A DNA stretch of 64,000 nt from Streptomyces sp. NBC_00414. Lineage in GTDB: Bacteria; Actinomycetota; Actinomycetes; Streptomycetales; Streptomycetaceae. Numbering within the stretch: position 1 is the first letter of the stretch; every line of letters starts with the position of its first letter. The stretch covers positions 1,054,001 to 1,118,000 of the forward strand of contig NZ_CP107935.1 in NCBI RefSeq assembly GCF_036038375.1, written 5' to 3'. Below, piece after piece: positions 50,536 to 59,709 of the stretch. The translations under genes were made by a program, and so were the position numbers. The notes below the pieces were generated by a model, which ran no database searches, was not told the origin of the DNA, and saw only the letters and a list, made by a program, of their open reading frames with translations.

Positions 50536-51975
50536 TCAGTTCATCGGGATGGCCAGGTACTGGTAGTCCAGGAACTCGTCGATGCCCACTCGGCCGCCCT
50601 CGCGGCCCAGGCCGGACTGTTTGACGCCGCCGAAGGGGGCCGCCGGGTTCGAGACCAGGCCGGTGTTGAGGCCGACCATGCCCACCTCCAGACGTTCACT
50701 GACCCGCAGGGCCCGGTCCAGGCCCTCGGTGAAGACGTAGCCGACCAGCCCCCAGGGCGTGTCGTTGGCCCGGCGGACCACCTCGTCCTCGTCGTCGAAG
50801 GTGAGGATGGCGGCGACCGGGCCGAAGATCTCCGTGTCCATCAGACGGCTGCCGCTGTCGACGTCGGCGAGCACGGTCGGCGGGTAGAAGCACCCCGGGC
50901 CCGCAGGGGTGCGGCCCCCGACGAGCACCCGGGCGCCGCGTTCCACCGCGTCGGCGACGAGGTCCTCGACCTTGGCCCGGCCCGCGCTGTCGATCAGCGG
51001 GCCCACGTCGACTCCGGCGCGCGTGCCGGGGCCGACCACAAGCGCTCCCATCCGCCGGGCGAGCCGCTGCCCGAACTCCTCGGCCACCGACCGGTGCACG
51101 AAGAAACGGTTGGCGGCGGTGCACGCCTCCCCCATGTTGCGCATCTTCGCGGTCATCGCGCCGTCCACGGCCTTGTCGAGGTCGGCGTCGTCGAAGACGA
51201 CGAAGGGCGCGTTGCCGCCCAGCTCCATCGAGGTGCGGACGACAGCGTCCGCGCACTGCGCCAGCAGCAGCCGCCCGACCTGCGTGGAGCCGGTGAAGGA
51301 CAGTTTGCGGATCCGCCCGCCACGCAGCAGCGGTTCGCAGACCTCGCCGGCGCGCGAGGTGGTGACGACGTTCAGGACGCCGTCCGGCAGCCCGGCCTCC
51401 TTGAGGATCGCGGCCAGCGCGAGGCTGGACAGCGGTGTCTGCGGCGCCGGCTTGAGCACCATCGTGCAGCCGGCCGCGATCGCCGGTCCGACCTTGCGGG
51501 CTCCCATGGCCAGCGGGAAGTTCCACGGGGTGATCAGCAGGCAGGGGCCGACCGGACGGCGGGAGAGCAGCATGCGGTTGCGCCCGTCGGGCAGCGTGCC
51601 GTAGCCGCCGTCGACGCGTACGGCCTCCTCGGAGAACCACCGGAAGAACTCGGCGGCGTACGCCACCTCTCCCCGGGCCTCGGCGAGCGGCTTGCCCATC
51701 TCGGCCGTCATCAGGTGCGCGAGCTCGTCGGTCCGTTCGAGGACGATCTCGTGCGCGCGGCGCAGGATCTCGCTGCGGGCCCGGGGTGCCGTACGGGCCC
51801 ACGCCTCCTGTGCCCGGACGGCCGCGTCCTCGGCGAGCCTGGCCTCCTTGAGACCCGCGTCGGCGACATGGCAGAGGATCTCACCGGTCGCGGGGTCGTC
51901 GACGGGCATGGTGGCACCGTCCGCGGCGTCCACCCAGGCACCTCCGATGAACAACCGGTTCGGGGTGTCGGTCAT
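50536..51975 (-). CDS. gabD: NAD(P)-dependent succinate-semialdehyde dehydrogenase
   Basis: A 479-residue aldehyde dehydrogenase. Cofactor block LITPWNFPLAM near 145, catalytic Glu in ELGGNAPFVVF, and nucleophile Cys in NMGEACTAANRFFVH. The C-terminal FGGVKQSGLGREGG is typical of the succinate-semialdehyde branch, which completes GABA breakdown to succinate. ATG 51975 follows AGGAG. It lies 73 bases after the aminotransferase gene, consistent with a gabTD operon. Confidence 0.9.
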   Translation of the reverse strand: MTDTPNRLFIGGAWVDAADGATMPVDDPATGEILCHVADAGLKEARLAEDAAVRAQEAWARTAPRARSEILRRAHEIVLERTDELAHLMTAEMGKPLAEARGEVAYAAEFFRWFSEEAVRVDGGYGTLPDGRNRMLLSRRPVGPCLLITPWNFPLAMGARKVGPAIAAGCTMVLKPAPQTPLSSLALAAILKEAGLPDGVLNVVTTSRAGEVCEPLLRGGRIRKLSFTGSTQVGRLLLAQCADAVVRTSMELGGNAPFVVFDDADLDKAVDGAMTAKMRNMGEACTAANRFFVHRSVAEEFGQRLARRMGALVVGPGTRAGVDVGPLIDSAGRAKVEDLVADAVERGARVLVGGRTPAGPGCFYPPTVLADVDSGSRLMDTEIFGPVAAILTFDDEDEVVRRANDTPWGLVGYVFTEGLDRALRVSERLEVGMVGLNTGLVSNPAAPFGGVKQSGLGREGGRVGIDEFLDYQYLAIPMN

Positions 51976-52048
51976 GGTGTCACTCCTGGGTCGGTCGGCG
52001 GCGGGGTCGGACGGGCGACCGTACGGGTCTCGGTAGCGGGGCGGTCGG

Positions 52049-53317
52049 TCATCGGCCCGGAGCTCCCGCCGTACCCGCCTCCACCGCCGACTCCCAGGCA
52101 CGCAGGCCCTCGTCCACCGCCGTCCCGTCGATCACGAGTGCCGGGATCATGCGCACGACCTGGTTCCAGGCACCGCACAGCAGCAGGAGCAGACCCTCGT
52201 CGACGGCGGCCCGCTGCACACGGGCGGCGGTCTCGGGGTCGGGGCCGCCGTCCTCGTCGACGAACTCGCTGGCCAGCATCAGTCCGAGGCCGCGGACGTC
52301 CCCGATGGCGGGCGTCCGGTCGGCCACCGCCTCAAGTCCCTGGCGCAGCCGTGCCCCCATGGCCTGCGAGTTCTCGACCAGCTTCTCGTCGCGTACGACG
52401 TCGAGGGTCGCGCAGGCCGCGGCGCACGCGACCGCGTTGGCGCCGTAGGTGCCGCCCTGCGAGCCGGGCCACGCCTTGGCCATCAGCTCCTCGGACGCGG
52501 CGATGCCGGACAGCGGGAACCCGCTGGCCAGCCCCTTGGCGGTGACCAGGATGTCGGGTGTGACACCGAAGTGGTCGTGCCCCCAGAACCGGCCGGTGCG
52601 GCCCACTCCCGTCTGCACCTCGTCCAGGATCAGCAGGAAGCCGTGCCGGTCGGCGCGTTCGCGCAGGCCTTCCATGAAGGCGCGGGTCGCGGGCACGTAG
52701 CCGCCCTCGCCGAGCACCGGCTCGACGATGACCGCGGCCGTGTCGGCGGGTGAGGAGATCGTCTGGAGCGTGTAGTCGAGCTCCTGGAGGGCGAAGCGGG
52801 TGGCCGCCTCCTCGTCCCAGCCGTACCGGTAGGCAGTCGGGAACGGCGTGACGACCACACCGCTCATCAACGGGGAGAACCCGGAACGGAATCGGGTGCC
52901 GGACGTCGTCATCGCGGCGGCGGCCACGGTCCGGCCGTGGAATCCGCCGTGGCAGACCAGCACGTTGGGGCGGCCGGTGGCCTGCCGGGCCAGCCGCAGC
53001 GCGGCCTCCACCGCCTCGCTCCCGGAGTTCGTGAAGAAAAGGCTGTCGAGGCCGGCGGGCAGCACCTCGCCGAGCTTGTCGACGAGCCGGCGCAGCGGTT
53101 GGTGCATGACCGTCGTGTACTGGCCGTGGACGAGCCTGCCCACCTGCTCCTGGGCGGCTTCGACCACCCTCGGGTGGCAGTGCCCGGTGCTGGTGACTCC
53201 GATGCCCGCGGTGAAGTCCAGATAGCGGCGGCCGTCCTCACCGAAGAGGTGGACGCCCTCGCCCCTGACGGCCACCACGGGAGTGGCCTGGCGAAGGTGC
53301 GGCGACAGTGCGGTCAT
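52049..53317 (-). CDS. gabT: Class III aminotransferase, probable GABA aminotransferase
   Basis: A 422-residue PLP enzyme. The PLP lysine is in ILVTAKGLASGFPLSG, the Asp contact in LLILDEVQTGVGRTG, and FTNSGSEAVEAALRLAR and HGGFHGRT bind phosphate. Together with gabD it would convert GABA to succinate; ornithine or another omega-amino acid is possible. ATG follows GGGAGA. First gene of the leftward operon, divergent from a PucR regulator. Confidence 0.88.
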   Translation of the reverse strand: MTALSPHLRQATPVVAVRGEGVHLFGEDGRRYLDFTAGIGVTSTGHCHPRVVEAAQEQVGRLVHGQYTTVMHQPLRRLVDKLGEVLPAGLDSLFFTNSGSEAVEAALRLARQATGRPNVLVCHGGFHGRTVAAAAMTTSGTRFRSGFSPLMSGVVVTPFPTAYRYGWDEEAATRFALQELDYTLQTISSPADTAAVIVEPVLGEGGYVPATRAFMEGLRERADRHGFLLILDEVQTGVGRTGRFWGHDHFGVTPDILVTAKGLASGFPLSGIAASEELMAKAWPGSQGGTYGANAVACAAACATLDVVRDEKLVENSQAMGARLRQGLEAVADRTPAIGDVRGLGLMLASEFVDEDGGPDPETAARVQRAAVDEGLLLLLCGAWNQVVRMIPALVIDGTAVDEGLRAWESAVEAGTAGAPGR

Positions 53318-53591
53318 GTTCGTCTCCCGGCCGTGCGTTGTCGGCTACGTCGTCCACCTCGGTGCTCCGGCATCTCGATGCTTCGAGACCGCGGTACCCC
53401 GGCGTTCCGAGCATCTCGACCGGGACGGGAGGCGACAACGCGTGAACTGTCCAACGCGGCCGTGGGGTTCGGACGTTGTGTCAACCGGCCGGGGTCCGGC
53501 GCGCCCTCCATGGCCTCCGCGACGGCCGTCGGCCCTCTGTCGCGCAGGTCAGCCACGCTTGTCACAGTGTCCGGGCGGGCAGGGACGCACC

Positions 53592-55370
53592 ATGAGCGAG
53601 TACGCCGAAACGCCACGGCCGTCCACGGCCGGGGAGCCGGGCACCGCCCCCGCGGGCCGCGCGCTCACCGTCGCCGACGTCCTGGCCCTCCCCGTCCTGG
53701 CCGCGGGACAGCCGGAGGTGGTCGCCGGGGTGACCCGCCTCGACCGGCCGGTCCGCTGGGTCCACATCACCGAACTGACCGACCCCGCCTCCTTCCTCAA
53801 GGGCGGCGAACTCGTCCTCACCACCGGCATGCCCCTGCCCGAGGACCCGGCGGGCGTACGCCGATATGTCGACGAACTCGCCGACGTCGGGGCCGCGGCC
53901 CTGGTCATCGAACTCGTACGGCGCTACCACCGCCCGCCCGGCCCGCTCATCCAGGCGTGCCGCGCCCGTGGCCTGCCGCTCGTCACCCTGGCCAAGGACG
54001 TCAACTTCCTGGAGGTCACCCAGGTCGTCCACACCCTCATCCTCGGCAGTCAGGCGGACGCCGTGCGCCGGACCCAGCGCATCCACGAGGCGTTCACCGC
54101 CCTGACGCTGCGCGGCGCCGGACCCGAGGACGTCGTACGCGCGGCGGCGGAGATGAGCGGGCGCACGGTCGTCCTGGAGAACCTGGTGCACCAGGCGCTG
54201 ATCTGCGAGCCGTCGGGCAGCACGGTGGACGAGGCGCTGACCGGCTGGGAACAGCGTTCCAGGGCGACCCGTCACGAGCCGTCCCTCCGGGCCGCCCACC
54301 CGGAGGTCGGCGGCCCGGAGGGCTGGCTCGTGGCCCCGGTGGAGTACCAGGGCGAACGCTGGGGACGCGTGGCCATGCTGCCGCCCCCGCCCGGCCTGCC
54401 GACCTCGACGGCCTCCACCACATCCACGGCTTCGGCAGGCTCGACGGCCTCAGTGGTGTCCGCCTCCACGACTTCCACGGCCTCGGCGGTGTTCGTGCCG
54501 GAGGACGTCACCGTCCTGGAGCGGACGGCGACGGCCCTCACGATCGCCCGCCTCATCCACGCCACGCCCTGGGAGCGCACGGCGCACCGAAGCGCGCTGC
54601 GCGACCTCGCCGAGCAGCGCCACCACTCCCCCGCGGACGCCCGCGCGCGCCTCGCCGCGCTGGGCCTGCCCACCGAGGGCGGTGTGTTCCTCGCTGTCCT
54701 CACGGTCCTGTCGGATGCCCGGGCCCCGGACGGCACCGCCGGCCTGGAGGCCCGCCTCTCCCACGAGTTGCGGGCGACGGGCGTTCCCGCGCTGGTCGGC
54801 ACGCTGGCCCCCGCCCGTCTCGGCATCCTGCTGGCCCTGCGCCCCTCCCAGCCCTGGCGGCCCACGGTCGAACAACTGGGCCGCATCGCGCTGGAGTCGG
54901 ACCCGCATGCCGTCATGAGCACCGGTTCCGAGGTAACGGACCTGGCCCAGGCCGCCCGTTCGTTCCGCGAGGCGTCCCGCGTCGCCGAAGCCACCCCTCC
55001 GGGCCAGCCCCTGCCCGCGGGCAGGTCGTACCACGAGCTGTCCGACATCGGGCTGCGCCGCCTCCTGTACGCGCTGCGCGAGGACACCCGTATCCAGGAG
55101 TACACCGAGTGCCGGCTCGGCCGGCTCATCGACCACGACGCCCGGCACGGCACCGAACTCCTGACGACGCTGCGCCACTATCTGGACGCCGCCGGCAGCA
55201 AGACCGGCGCCGCCCGGCTCGGCGGGCTGTCCCGGGAGACCGTCTACCAGCGTCTGCGCACCATCGAGCGGCTGCTCGACTGCGACCTCGAATCCGGCGG
55301 GCGACGCACCGAACTGCACGTGGCCCTCACCGTCCTCGACGTCCTGCGGGACGGCGGAGAGGCGACCTGA
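53592..55370 (+). CDS. PucR family regulator of the GABA locus
   Basis: A 592-residue regulator with the full PucR plan: N-terminal PucR ligand domain (about 24-150: LTVADVLALPVLAAGQPEVVAG, then WVHITELTDPASFLKGGELVLTTG), a GGDEF-like middle, and C-terminal HTH (about 525-580: HYLDAAGSKTGAARLGGLSRETVYQRLRTIERLL). A Ser/Thr/Ala linker with repeated STAS motifs at about 275-305 is a low-complexity insertion. It is divergent from gabT over 274 bases containing ACAACG/CGTTGT half-sites. By family it is probably a GABA-responsive activator. Confidence 0.88.
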   Translation: MSEYAETPRPSTAGEPGTAPAGRALTVADVLALPVLAAGQPEVVAGVTRLDRPVRWVHITELTDPASFLKGGELVLTTGMPLPEDPAGVRRYVDELADVGAAALVIELVRRYHRPPGPLIQACRARGLPLVTLAKDVNFLEVTQVVHTLILGSQADAVRRTQRIHEAFTALTLRGAGPEDVVRAAAEMSGRTVVLENLVHQALICEPSGSTVDEALTGWEQRSRATRHEPSLRAAHPEVGGPEGWLVAPVEYQGERWGRVAMLPPPPGLPTSTASTTSTASAGSTASVVSASTTSTASAVFVPEDVTVLERTATALTIARLIHATPWERTAHRSALRDLAEQRHHSPADARARLAALGLPTEGGVFLAVLTVLSDARAPDGTAGLEARLSHELRATGVPALVGTLAPARLGILLALRPSQPWRPTVEQLGRIALESDPHAVMSTGSEVTDLAQAARSFREASRVAEATPPGQPLPAGRSYHELSDIGLRRLLYALREDTRIQEYTECRLGRLIDHDARHGTELLTTLRHYLDAAGSKTGAARLGGLSRETVYQRLRTIERLLDCDLESGGRRTELHVALTVLDVLRDGGEAT

Positions 55371-55402
55371 GTCGCGGCTCCGCCGCCCCGCACCGCCTGG
55401 TT

Positions 55403-56389
55403 CTACTTGTGGCCGCGGAGTCGTGCGCGCAGCAGGTTGGGGTCGGTGGCCGTGGAGTAGGCGGCGCTGAGCACGTAGACCTCCTTGCCGCGCAGCGCCA
55501 CGGAGCTGGGGTTCTGCAGTCCGTCGGCGGTGTCCAGGACGGTGGTCCGGGTGCCGTCGGTCCTGAGGAGCACGACCCTGTTGGTGGTGTTGAGCGTGGC
55601 CAGGACGTCGTCGCCGTGTCCGGTGAAGGCGAAGTCGTCGATTCCTACCAGGTCCGGGTTCGACGCCTTGACCTGCGGGGTGCCCGCGCGGTTTCCCGGG
55701 CGGATCGCAATGCGCAGGAGGGTGCCCCGGTCGAGGTTGGTCACCCAGAGCGCGCCGTCGTGCACCTTCGCTCCGTTGACTCCGAGGAAGCCGGTCGAGG
55801 CGAGTTCGGGTGCGGTGGACCAGGCGGTGGGGGTACCGCCGGTGACGGGGACGGTCCACACCGTGCCGAGCACCGAGTCGGTGATGTAGAGCCGCTTGCC
55901 GTGCTCGTCCAGTGCCAGCCCGTTGGGCAGACCGTCCGCGGGCAGTGCGGCGATGCGCTGCGGGGCCTGCCCCGGGCGCAGCCGCCACAGCCCTGTCAGG
56001 TCGGCGGTTCCCGTCGCGTACAGCACGTACAGGGTGCCGTCCGGGGTGCGGGCGATTCCGGTGGCCAGCGGGAAGCCGAGGGCAGGGGTGTGGACTCCGC
56101 CGTCGGCGGGTGCGGGCAGCGTCGCCAGGACGCGGGTCGCGCCCCGCGGGCTCACCTGGGCCACCTGACGGCTCGCGGCGAAGGTGACGGCCGCGGTGCC
56201 GTCGGGCGACAGGGCTATGTTCTCCGGCAGTTGTCCCGAGGACACGTCGAAGTGGGTGGCGATCCGCACGTCGGTCAGCGGTTCGCGGACGGGGTGGGTG
56301 GGCGTGGCCCCCGCCGGTACGGCCGAGGCGAGGGTGGCCGCGGCCACCGCGACGGCCGCCATGAGCGTCTTGATACGTCGGTTCGACAT
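55403..56389 (-). CDS. Secreted SMP-30/gluconolactonase-like beta-propeller protein
   Basis: A 328-residue exported protein. Signal peptide residues 1-28 (RRIKTLMAAVAVAAATLASA, cleavage near AGA). Six-bladed propeller repeats follow: ENIALSPDGTAAVTFAASRQ, ATGIARTPDGTLYVLYATG, NGLALDEHGKRLYITDSVLG, GVNGAKVHDGALWVTNLDRG, SSVALRGKEVYVLSAAYS. This is the NHL/SMP-30 superfamily, which includes lactonases. ATG 56389 is preceded by GAAGGATCC inside a purine-rich repeat leader. Substrate unknown. Confidence 0.8.
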   Translation of the reverse strand: MSNRRIKTLMAAVAVAAATLASAVPAGATPTHPVREPLTDVRIATHFDVSSGQLPENIALSPDGTAAVTFAASRQVAQVSPRGATRVLATLPAPADGGVHTPALGFPLATGIARTPDGTLYVLYATGTADLTGLWRLRPGQAPQRIAALPADGLPNGLALDEHGKRLYITDSVLGTVWTVPVTGGTPTAWSTAPELASTGFLGVNGAKVHDGALWVTNLDRGTLLRIAIRPGNRAGTPQVKASNPDLVGIDDFAFTGHGDDVLATLNTTNRVVLLRTDGTRTTVLDTADGLQNPSSVALRGKEVYVLSAAYSTATDPNLLRARLRGHK

Positions 56390-56393
56390 GGAT

Positions 56394-56467
56394 CCTTCTC
56401 TGGTTTCTTCTCTGGTTTCTTCTCTGGTTCTTCTCTGGTTCTTCTCTGGTTCTTCGCTGGTTCTTGC
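56394..56467 (-). repeat. Purine-rich tandem repeat leader upstream of the propeller gene
   Basis: About six units of 11-12 bases (leftward AACCAGAGAAG, some with an extra A) run directly into the ribosome-binding site. The transcript leader would be almost pure purine. The units alternate between 11 and 12 bases, so a reading frame is not preserved. Confidence 0.85.
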
Positions 56468-56567
56468 TGATTTCGGGCATGCGGCAGCCGCGGGGCGGCG
56501 CCGGGGTCCACGGGGCGCCTCGAAGAGAGGTCGCGAGTCAGGCGGTGGTGGGTCGGGTGATGGAGTG

Positions 56568-57470
56568 TCAGACGGTGCGGGTCTCGGCGCCGTGGTGGGG
56601 CCGGACCTCTTCCCTCGGTGCGGTGGCATGGGCGAGCAGTGCCAGTGCCGCCGCGGCCGGGGAGTCCTGGTCGGCGGTGGCCACCACCAAGGACGGCCCG
56701 TCCCCCTGTGGGCTCTGCAGCGTCTGCTGGGTGACGGTCAGCGTCCCGACCAGGGGATGGCGCATCTCGTAGTCGGCGACATCGCAGGCCAGCACCCGGT
56801 GGTCGGCCCACATCGTGGCGAACTCCCGGCTGTGCACGGTCAGTTCACCGATCAGTGCAGCCAGCAGTGGATCGTCCGGGTGCCGCCCGGCCATCAGCCG
56901 CAGATTGCCCACGACGGCCCGGGCCTTGGCGGGCCAGTCGGCATACAGGTCGCGGGTGTGCGCGTCCAGGAACACCAGCCTGGCCATGTTCGGCCGCCGC
57001 CGCGGATCGTCGGGGCCGACCGGATCGAGATGGCCTGCGAACAGCCCGTGCCCCGGACGGTTCCAGGCCAGGACGTCACTGCGGCGGCCGACGACGAGGG
57101 CGGGGGTGCCGCCGACAGCTGCCAGCAGGGCCCTCGTCGCCGGGGTGATGCGCTCGGTACGCGACCGGGTGCCGGGTCCGCCGTGCCTGCGCGCACCGGC
57201 CAGGGTGTGCAGATGGGCCCGCTCGGAGTCGTCCAGTCGCAGGGCGCTCGCCACCGCGTCGAGCACCTCACGGGAGGCGTTGCGTGACTGGCCCTGCTCC
57301 AGGCGCGTGTAGTAGGGCGCGCTGATGCCCGCGAGCATCGCGAGTTCCTCCCGCCGCAGCCCCGGCACGCGGCGCCGCTCGCCGTAGGTCCGCAACCCCA
57401 CGTCCTCGGGCCGCAGTTGACTCCGGCGTGCCTGGAGGAACTCGGCGAGGTGCCCGTCGTGCTTGTTCAT
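56568..57470 (-). CDS. XRE family regulator with MmyB-like sensor domain
   Basis: A 300-residue regulator. The HTH spans about 10-75, with VPGLRREELAMLAGISAPYYTRLEQGQ as the diagnostic run. The C-terminal MmyB-like PAS-fold domain (about 110-290) has TPALVVGRRSDVLAWNRPGHGLF, ending HPLVGTLTVTQQTL. The start ATG 57470 has CATACT seven bases upstream (leaderless) and puts the HTH at the usual place. It lies 178 bases before the propeller gene in the same direction and could regulate it, or a neighbouring redox gene as many MmyB-type regulators do. Confidence 0.87.
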   Translation of the reverse strand: MNKHDGHLAEFLQARRSQLRPEDVGLRTYGERRRVPGLRREELAMLAGISAPYYTRLEQGQSRNASREVLDAVASALRLDDSERAHLHTLAGARRHGGPGTRSRTERITPATRALLAAVGGTPALVVGRRSDVLAWNRPGHGLFAGHLDPVGPDDPRRRPNMARLVFLDAHTRDLYADWPAKARAVVGNLRLMAGRHPDDPLLAALIGELTVHSREFATMWADHRVLACDVADYEMRHPLVGTLTVTQQTLQSPQGDGPSLVVATADQDSPAAAALALLAHATAPREEVRPHHGAETRTV

Positions 57471-57539
57471 GTCACCGAGTATGCGGACCGCCGCCGGTCG
57501 GCGCCTCACCCCGCTGGGGTAGGGATCGGCGGGGTCTGG

Positions 57540-59633
57540 CTACAGGCCCGCCAGCACCCGGTCCGGGGTCAGGGGCAGTTCGCGGTGGCGGACGCCCGTC
57601 GCGTGGTGGACGGCGTTGCCGATGGCGGCGGCCGTGCCCACGATGCCGATCTCGCCGATGCCCTTGCTGCCCATCGGGTTGAGATGGGGGTCGTCCTCGT
57701 CGATCCAGTGCGCCTCGATGTCCGGGACGTCGGCATGGGCCGGGACGTGATAGGCGGCGAGGTCGGACTCCACGAAGGCGCCGGACGCGGCGTCCATGGT
57801 GCTGCCCTCGGTCAGCGCCATGCCCAGGCCCATGGTCATGGCGCCGATGAACTGGGAGCGGGCGGTGCGGGCGTTGAGGATGCGTCCGGCGGCGTACACG
57901 CCCAGGAGGCGGCGTACGCGGACCTCCCCGGTCACCGTGTCGACGGTGACCTCGGCGAAGTGGGCGCCGAAGGCGTGCCGGGAGAAAGGGCTGTCGGCGT
58001 CGGCGGTGCCCGCCGTGTCGGCGTGCGCCCGGAGTCCCGAGTCCGGCAGGGGTCCCGTGTGTCCGGCCAGGCTCGCCGCCAGTCGCGTACACGCCTCGTG
58101 GACGGCCCAGCCCCAGGAGGCCGTACCCGACGAACCGCCGGCCAGTGGCGCGGAGGGCAGGTCGCTGTTGCCGACCTCGGCGTGTACGCGGTCCAGGGGG
58201 ACGCCGAGTGTGTCGGCGGCGATCTGGGCGAGGACGGTGCGGGCGCCGGTGCCGATGTCCGTGGCGTTGATCCGGACGGTGAAGGTGCCGTCGGGACTCG
58301 CGTGAGCCGTCGCCTGCGCCGGGCTGGCCATCACCGGGTACGTGGCGGAGGCCACTCCCGTGCCGACGAGGAGCGGGCCCTCGCGGCGGGACCGGGGGCG
58401 GGGGTCGCGCCCGGCCCAGTCGAAGCGCCTAGCGCCTTCCCGCAGGCAGTCGACGAGGTGGCGGCTGCTGAACGGTTTGCCGCTGTCGGGTTCGGTGTCC
58501 GGCTCGTTGGTGACGCGCAGTTCCACGGGGTCCAGGCCGGCCTCGACGGCGAGTTCGTCCATGGCCGACTCCAGGGCGTACATGCCCGGTGCCTCGCCGG
58601 GCGCGCGCATCCAGGACGGGCTGGGCACGTCCAGCGGCACCACCCGGTGGGAGGTCAGCCGGTGGGGCGCCGCGTACATGATCCGGCCGGGTACGGCGGC
58701 CTGCTCCACGAACTCCTTGACGCGGGAGGTGTGGGTGGTGACCTCGTGGAGGAACGAGGTGAGGGTCCCGTCCGCGGTGGCGCCGAGGCGGAGCCGGTGC
58801 AGGGTGGGCGCCCGGTGGCCGACGACCTCGGCCATGAACCGCCGAGGCAGTGCGAGGGTGACGGGACGGCCGGTCTCCCGCGCCGCCATCACGGCGAGCA
58901 CCACATGAGGGCGCGGGGTGCCCTTGGACCCGAAGCCGCCGCCGACGTGTTCGCTGATGACGGTGACGTCGTCCTCGGAGAGCCGGAACAGCGACGCCAG
59001 GGTGGCGCGTACGGTCGTGGCGCCCTGGCTGGAGTCGTGCACGACAAGTCTGCCGTCGGTCCAGCGGGCGGTGGCCGCGTGCGGCTCCATGGGGTGGTTG
59101 TGCAGCGGCGGGACACGGTAGTGACTGTCGACGCGCACCTCCGAGGCCGTGAACGCGCCCTCGGGGTCGCCCTGTTCGCGGTGTGCGGGGAAACCGCCGT
59201 TGGCCTCTTCGGGCGCGTAGGCCTCGGGGTGGTCGTCGGTCAGGGTGACGTCGTGTTCCTCGACGTCGTACTCGACACGGACCGCGGCGGCGCCCGCGCG
59301 GGCCGCCTCCAGTGTCTCGGCGACGACCAGGGCGACGAACCAGCCGTGGTGCGGCACACGCGCGTCCTGCAGGACGGAGAGCGTGGGGTCGTCCGCGGGG
59401 GCGAGCCGAGGGGCGTTGTCGTGGCTGAGCACCTTGAGGACCCCGGGCAGGGCCAGGGCGGCATTCGCGTCGACGGTACGGACCGTCCCGCGGGCGATCC
59501 CGGCGCGCACCGGCCAGGCATGGACGCGGCCGGGGTCGGTCTGTTCGGCGGCGTAGCGAGCGCTGCCGGTGACCTTGTCCCGGCCCTCCCGGCGCTCGGC
59601 GGGCGCGCCCAGCGCGGTGCCGGTGTCGGCCAT
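57540..59633 (-). CDS. Xanthine-dehydrogenase-family molybdopterin subunit (PaoC-like)
   Basis: A 697-residue large subunit of a molybdenum hydroxylase. It starts with the aldehyde-oxidase a/b hammerhead domain (KVTGSARYAAEQTDPGRVHA), followed by Mo-cofactor blocks GGGFGSKGTPRPH, RAPGEAPGMYALESAMDELA, and the catalytic-glutamate segment GSKGIGEIGIVGTAAAIGNA. Together with the next two genes it gives the LMS order of PaoABC-type aldehyde oxidoreductases, on which I base the substrate class (aldehydes or N-heterocycles). No signal peptide. RBS GGAGCAG. Confidence 0.88.
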   Translation of the reverse strand: MADTGTALGAPAERREGRDKVTGSARYAAEQTDPGRVHAWPVRAGIARGTVRTVDANAALALPGVLKVLSHDNAPRLAPADDPTLSVLQDARVPHHGWFVALVVAETLEAARAGAAAVRVEYDVEEHDVTLTDDHPEAYAPEEANGGFPAHREQGDPEGAFTASEVRVDSHYRVPPLHNHPMEPHAATARWTDGRLVVHDSSQGATTVRATLASLFRLSEDDVTVISEHVGGGFGSKGTPRPHVVLAVMAARETGRPVTLALPRRFMAEVVGHRAPTLHRLRLGATADGTLTSFLHEVTTHTSRVKEFVEQAAVPGRIMYAAPHRLTSHRVVPLDVPSPSWMRAPGEAPGMYALESAMDELAVEAGLDPVELRVTNEPDTEPDSGKPFSSRHLVDCLREGARRFDWAGRDPRPRSRREGPLLVGTGVASATYPVMASPAQATAHASPDGTFTVRINATDIGTGARTVLAQIAADTLGVPLDRVHAEVGNSDLPSAPLAGGSSGTASWGWAVHEACTRLAASLAGHTGPLPDSGLRAHADTAGTADADSPFSRHAFGAHFAEVTVDTVTGEVRVRRLLGVYAAGRILNARTARSQFIGAMTMGLGMALTEGSTMDAASGAFVESDLAAYHVPAHADVPDIEAHWIDEDDPHLNPMGSKGIGEIGIVGTAAAIGNAVHHATGVRHRELPLTPDRVLAGL

Positions 59634-59709
59634 GACTGCTCCTTCTGCTGGTGTCGTTCAGGCGCTGACTTGCCGGTGCCCGTTCAGGCGCCGGGTCGCA
59701 GGTGTCCGG

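Noticed and set aside
56394..56467. CRISPR array
   Set aside because: Units are 11-12 bases without unique spacers, and no cas genes are present.
52937..56470. Long rightward frame spanning gabT, the PucR gene and the propeller gene
   Set aside because: It conflicts with three recognised genes and has no domain signature.
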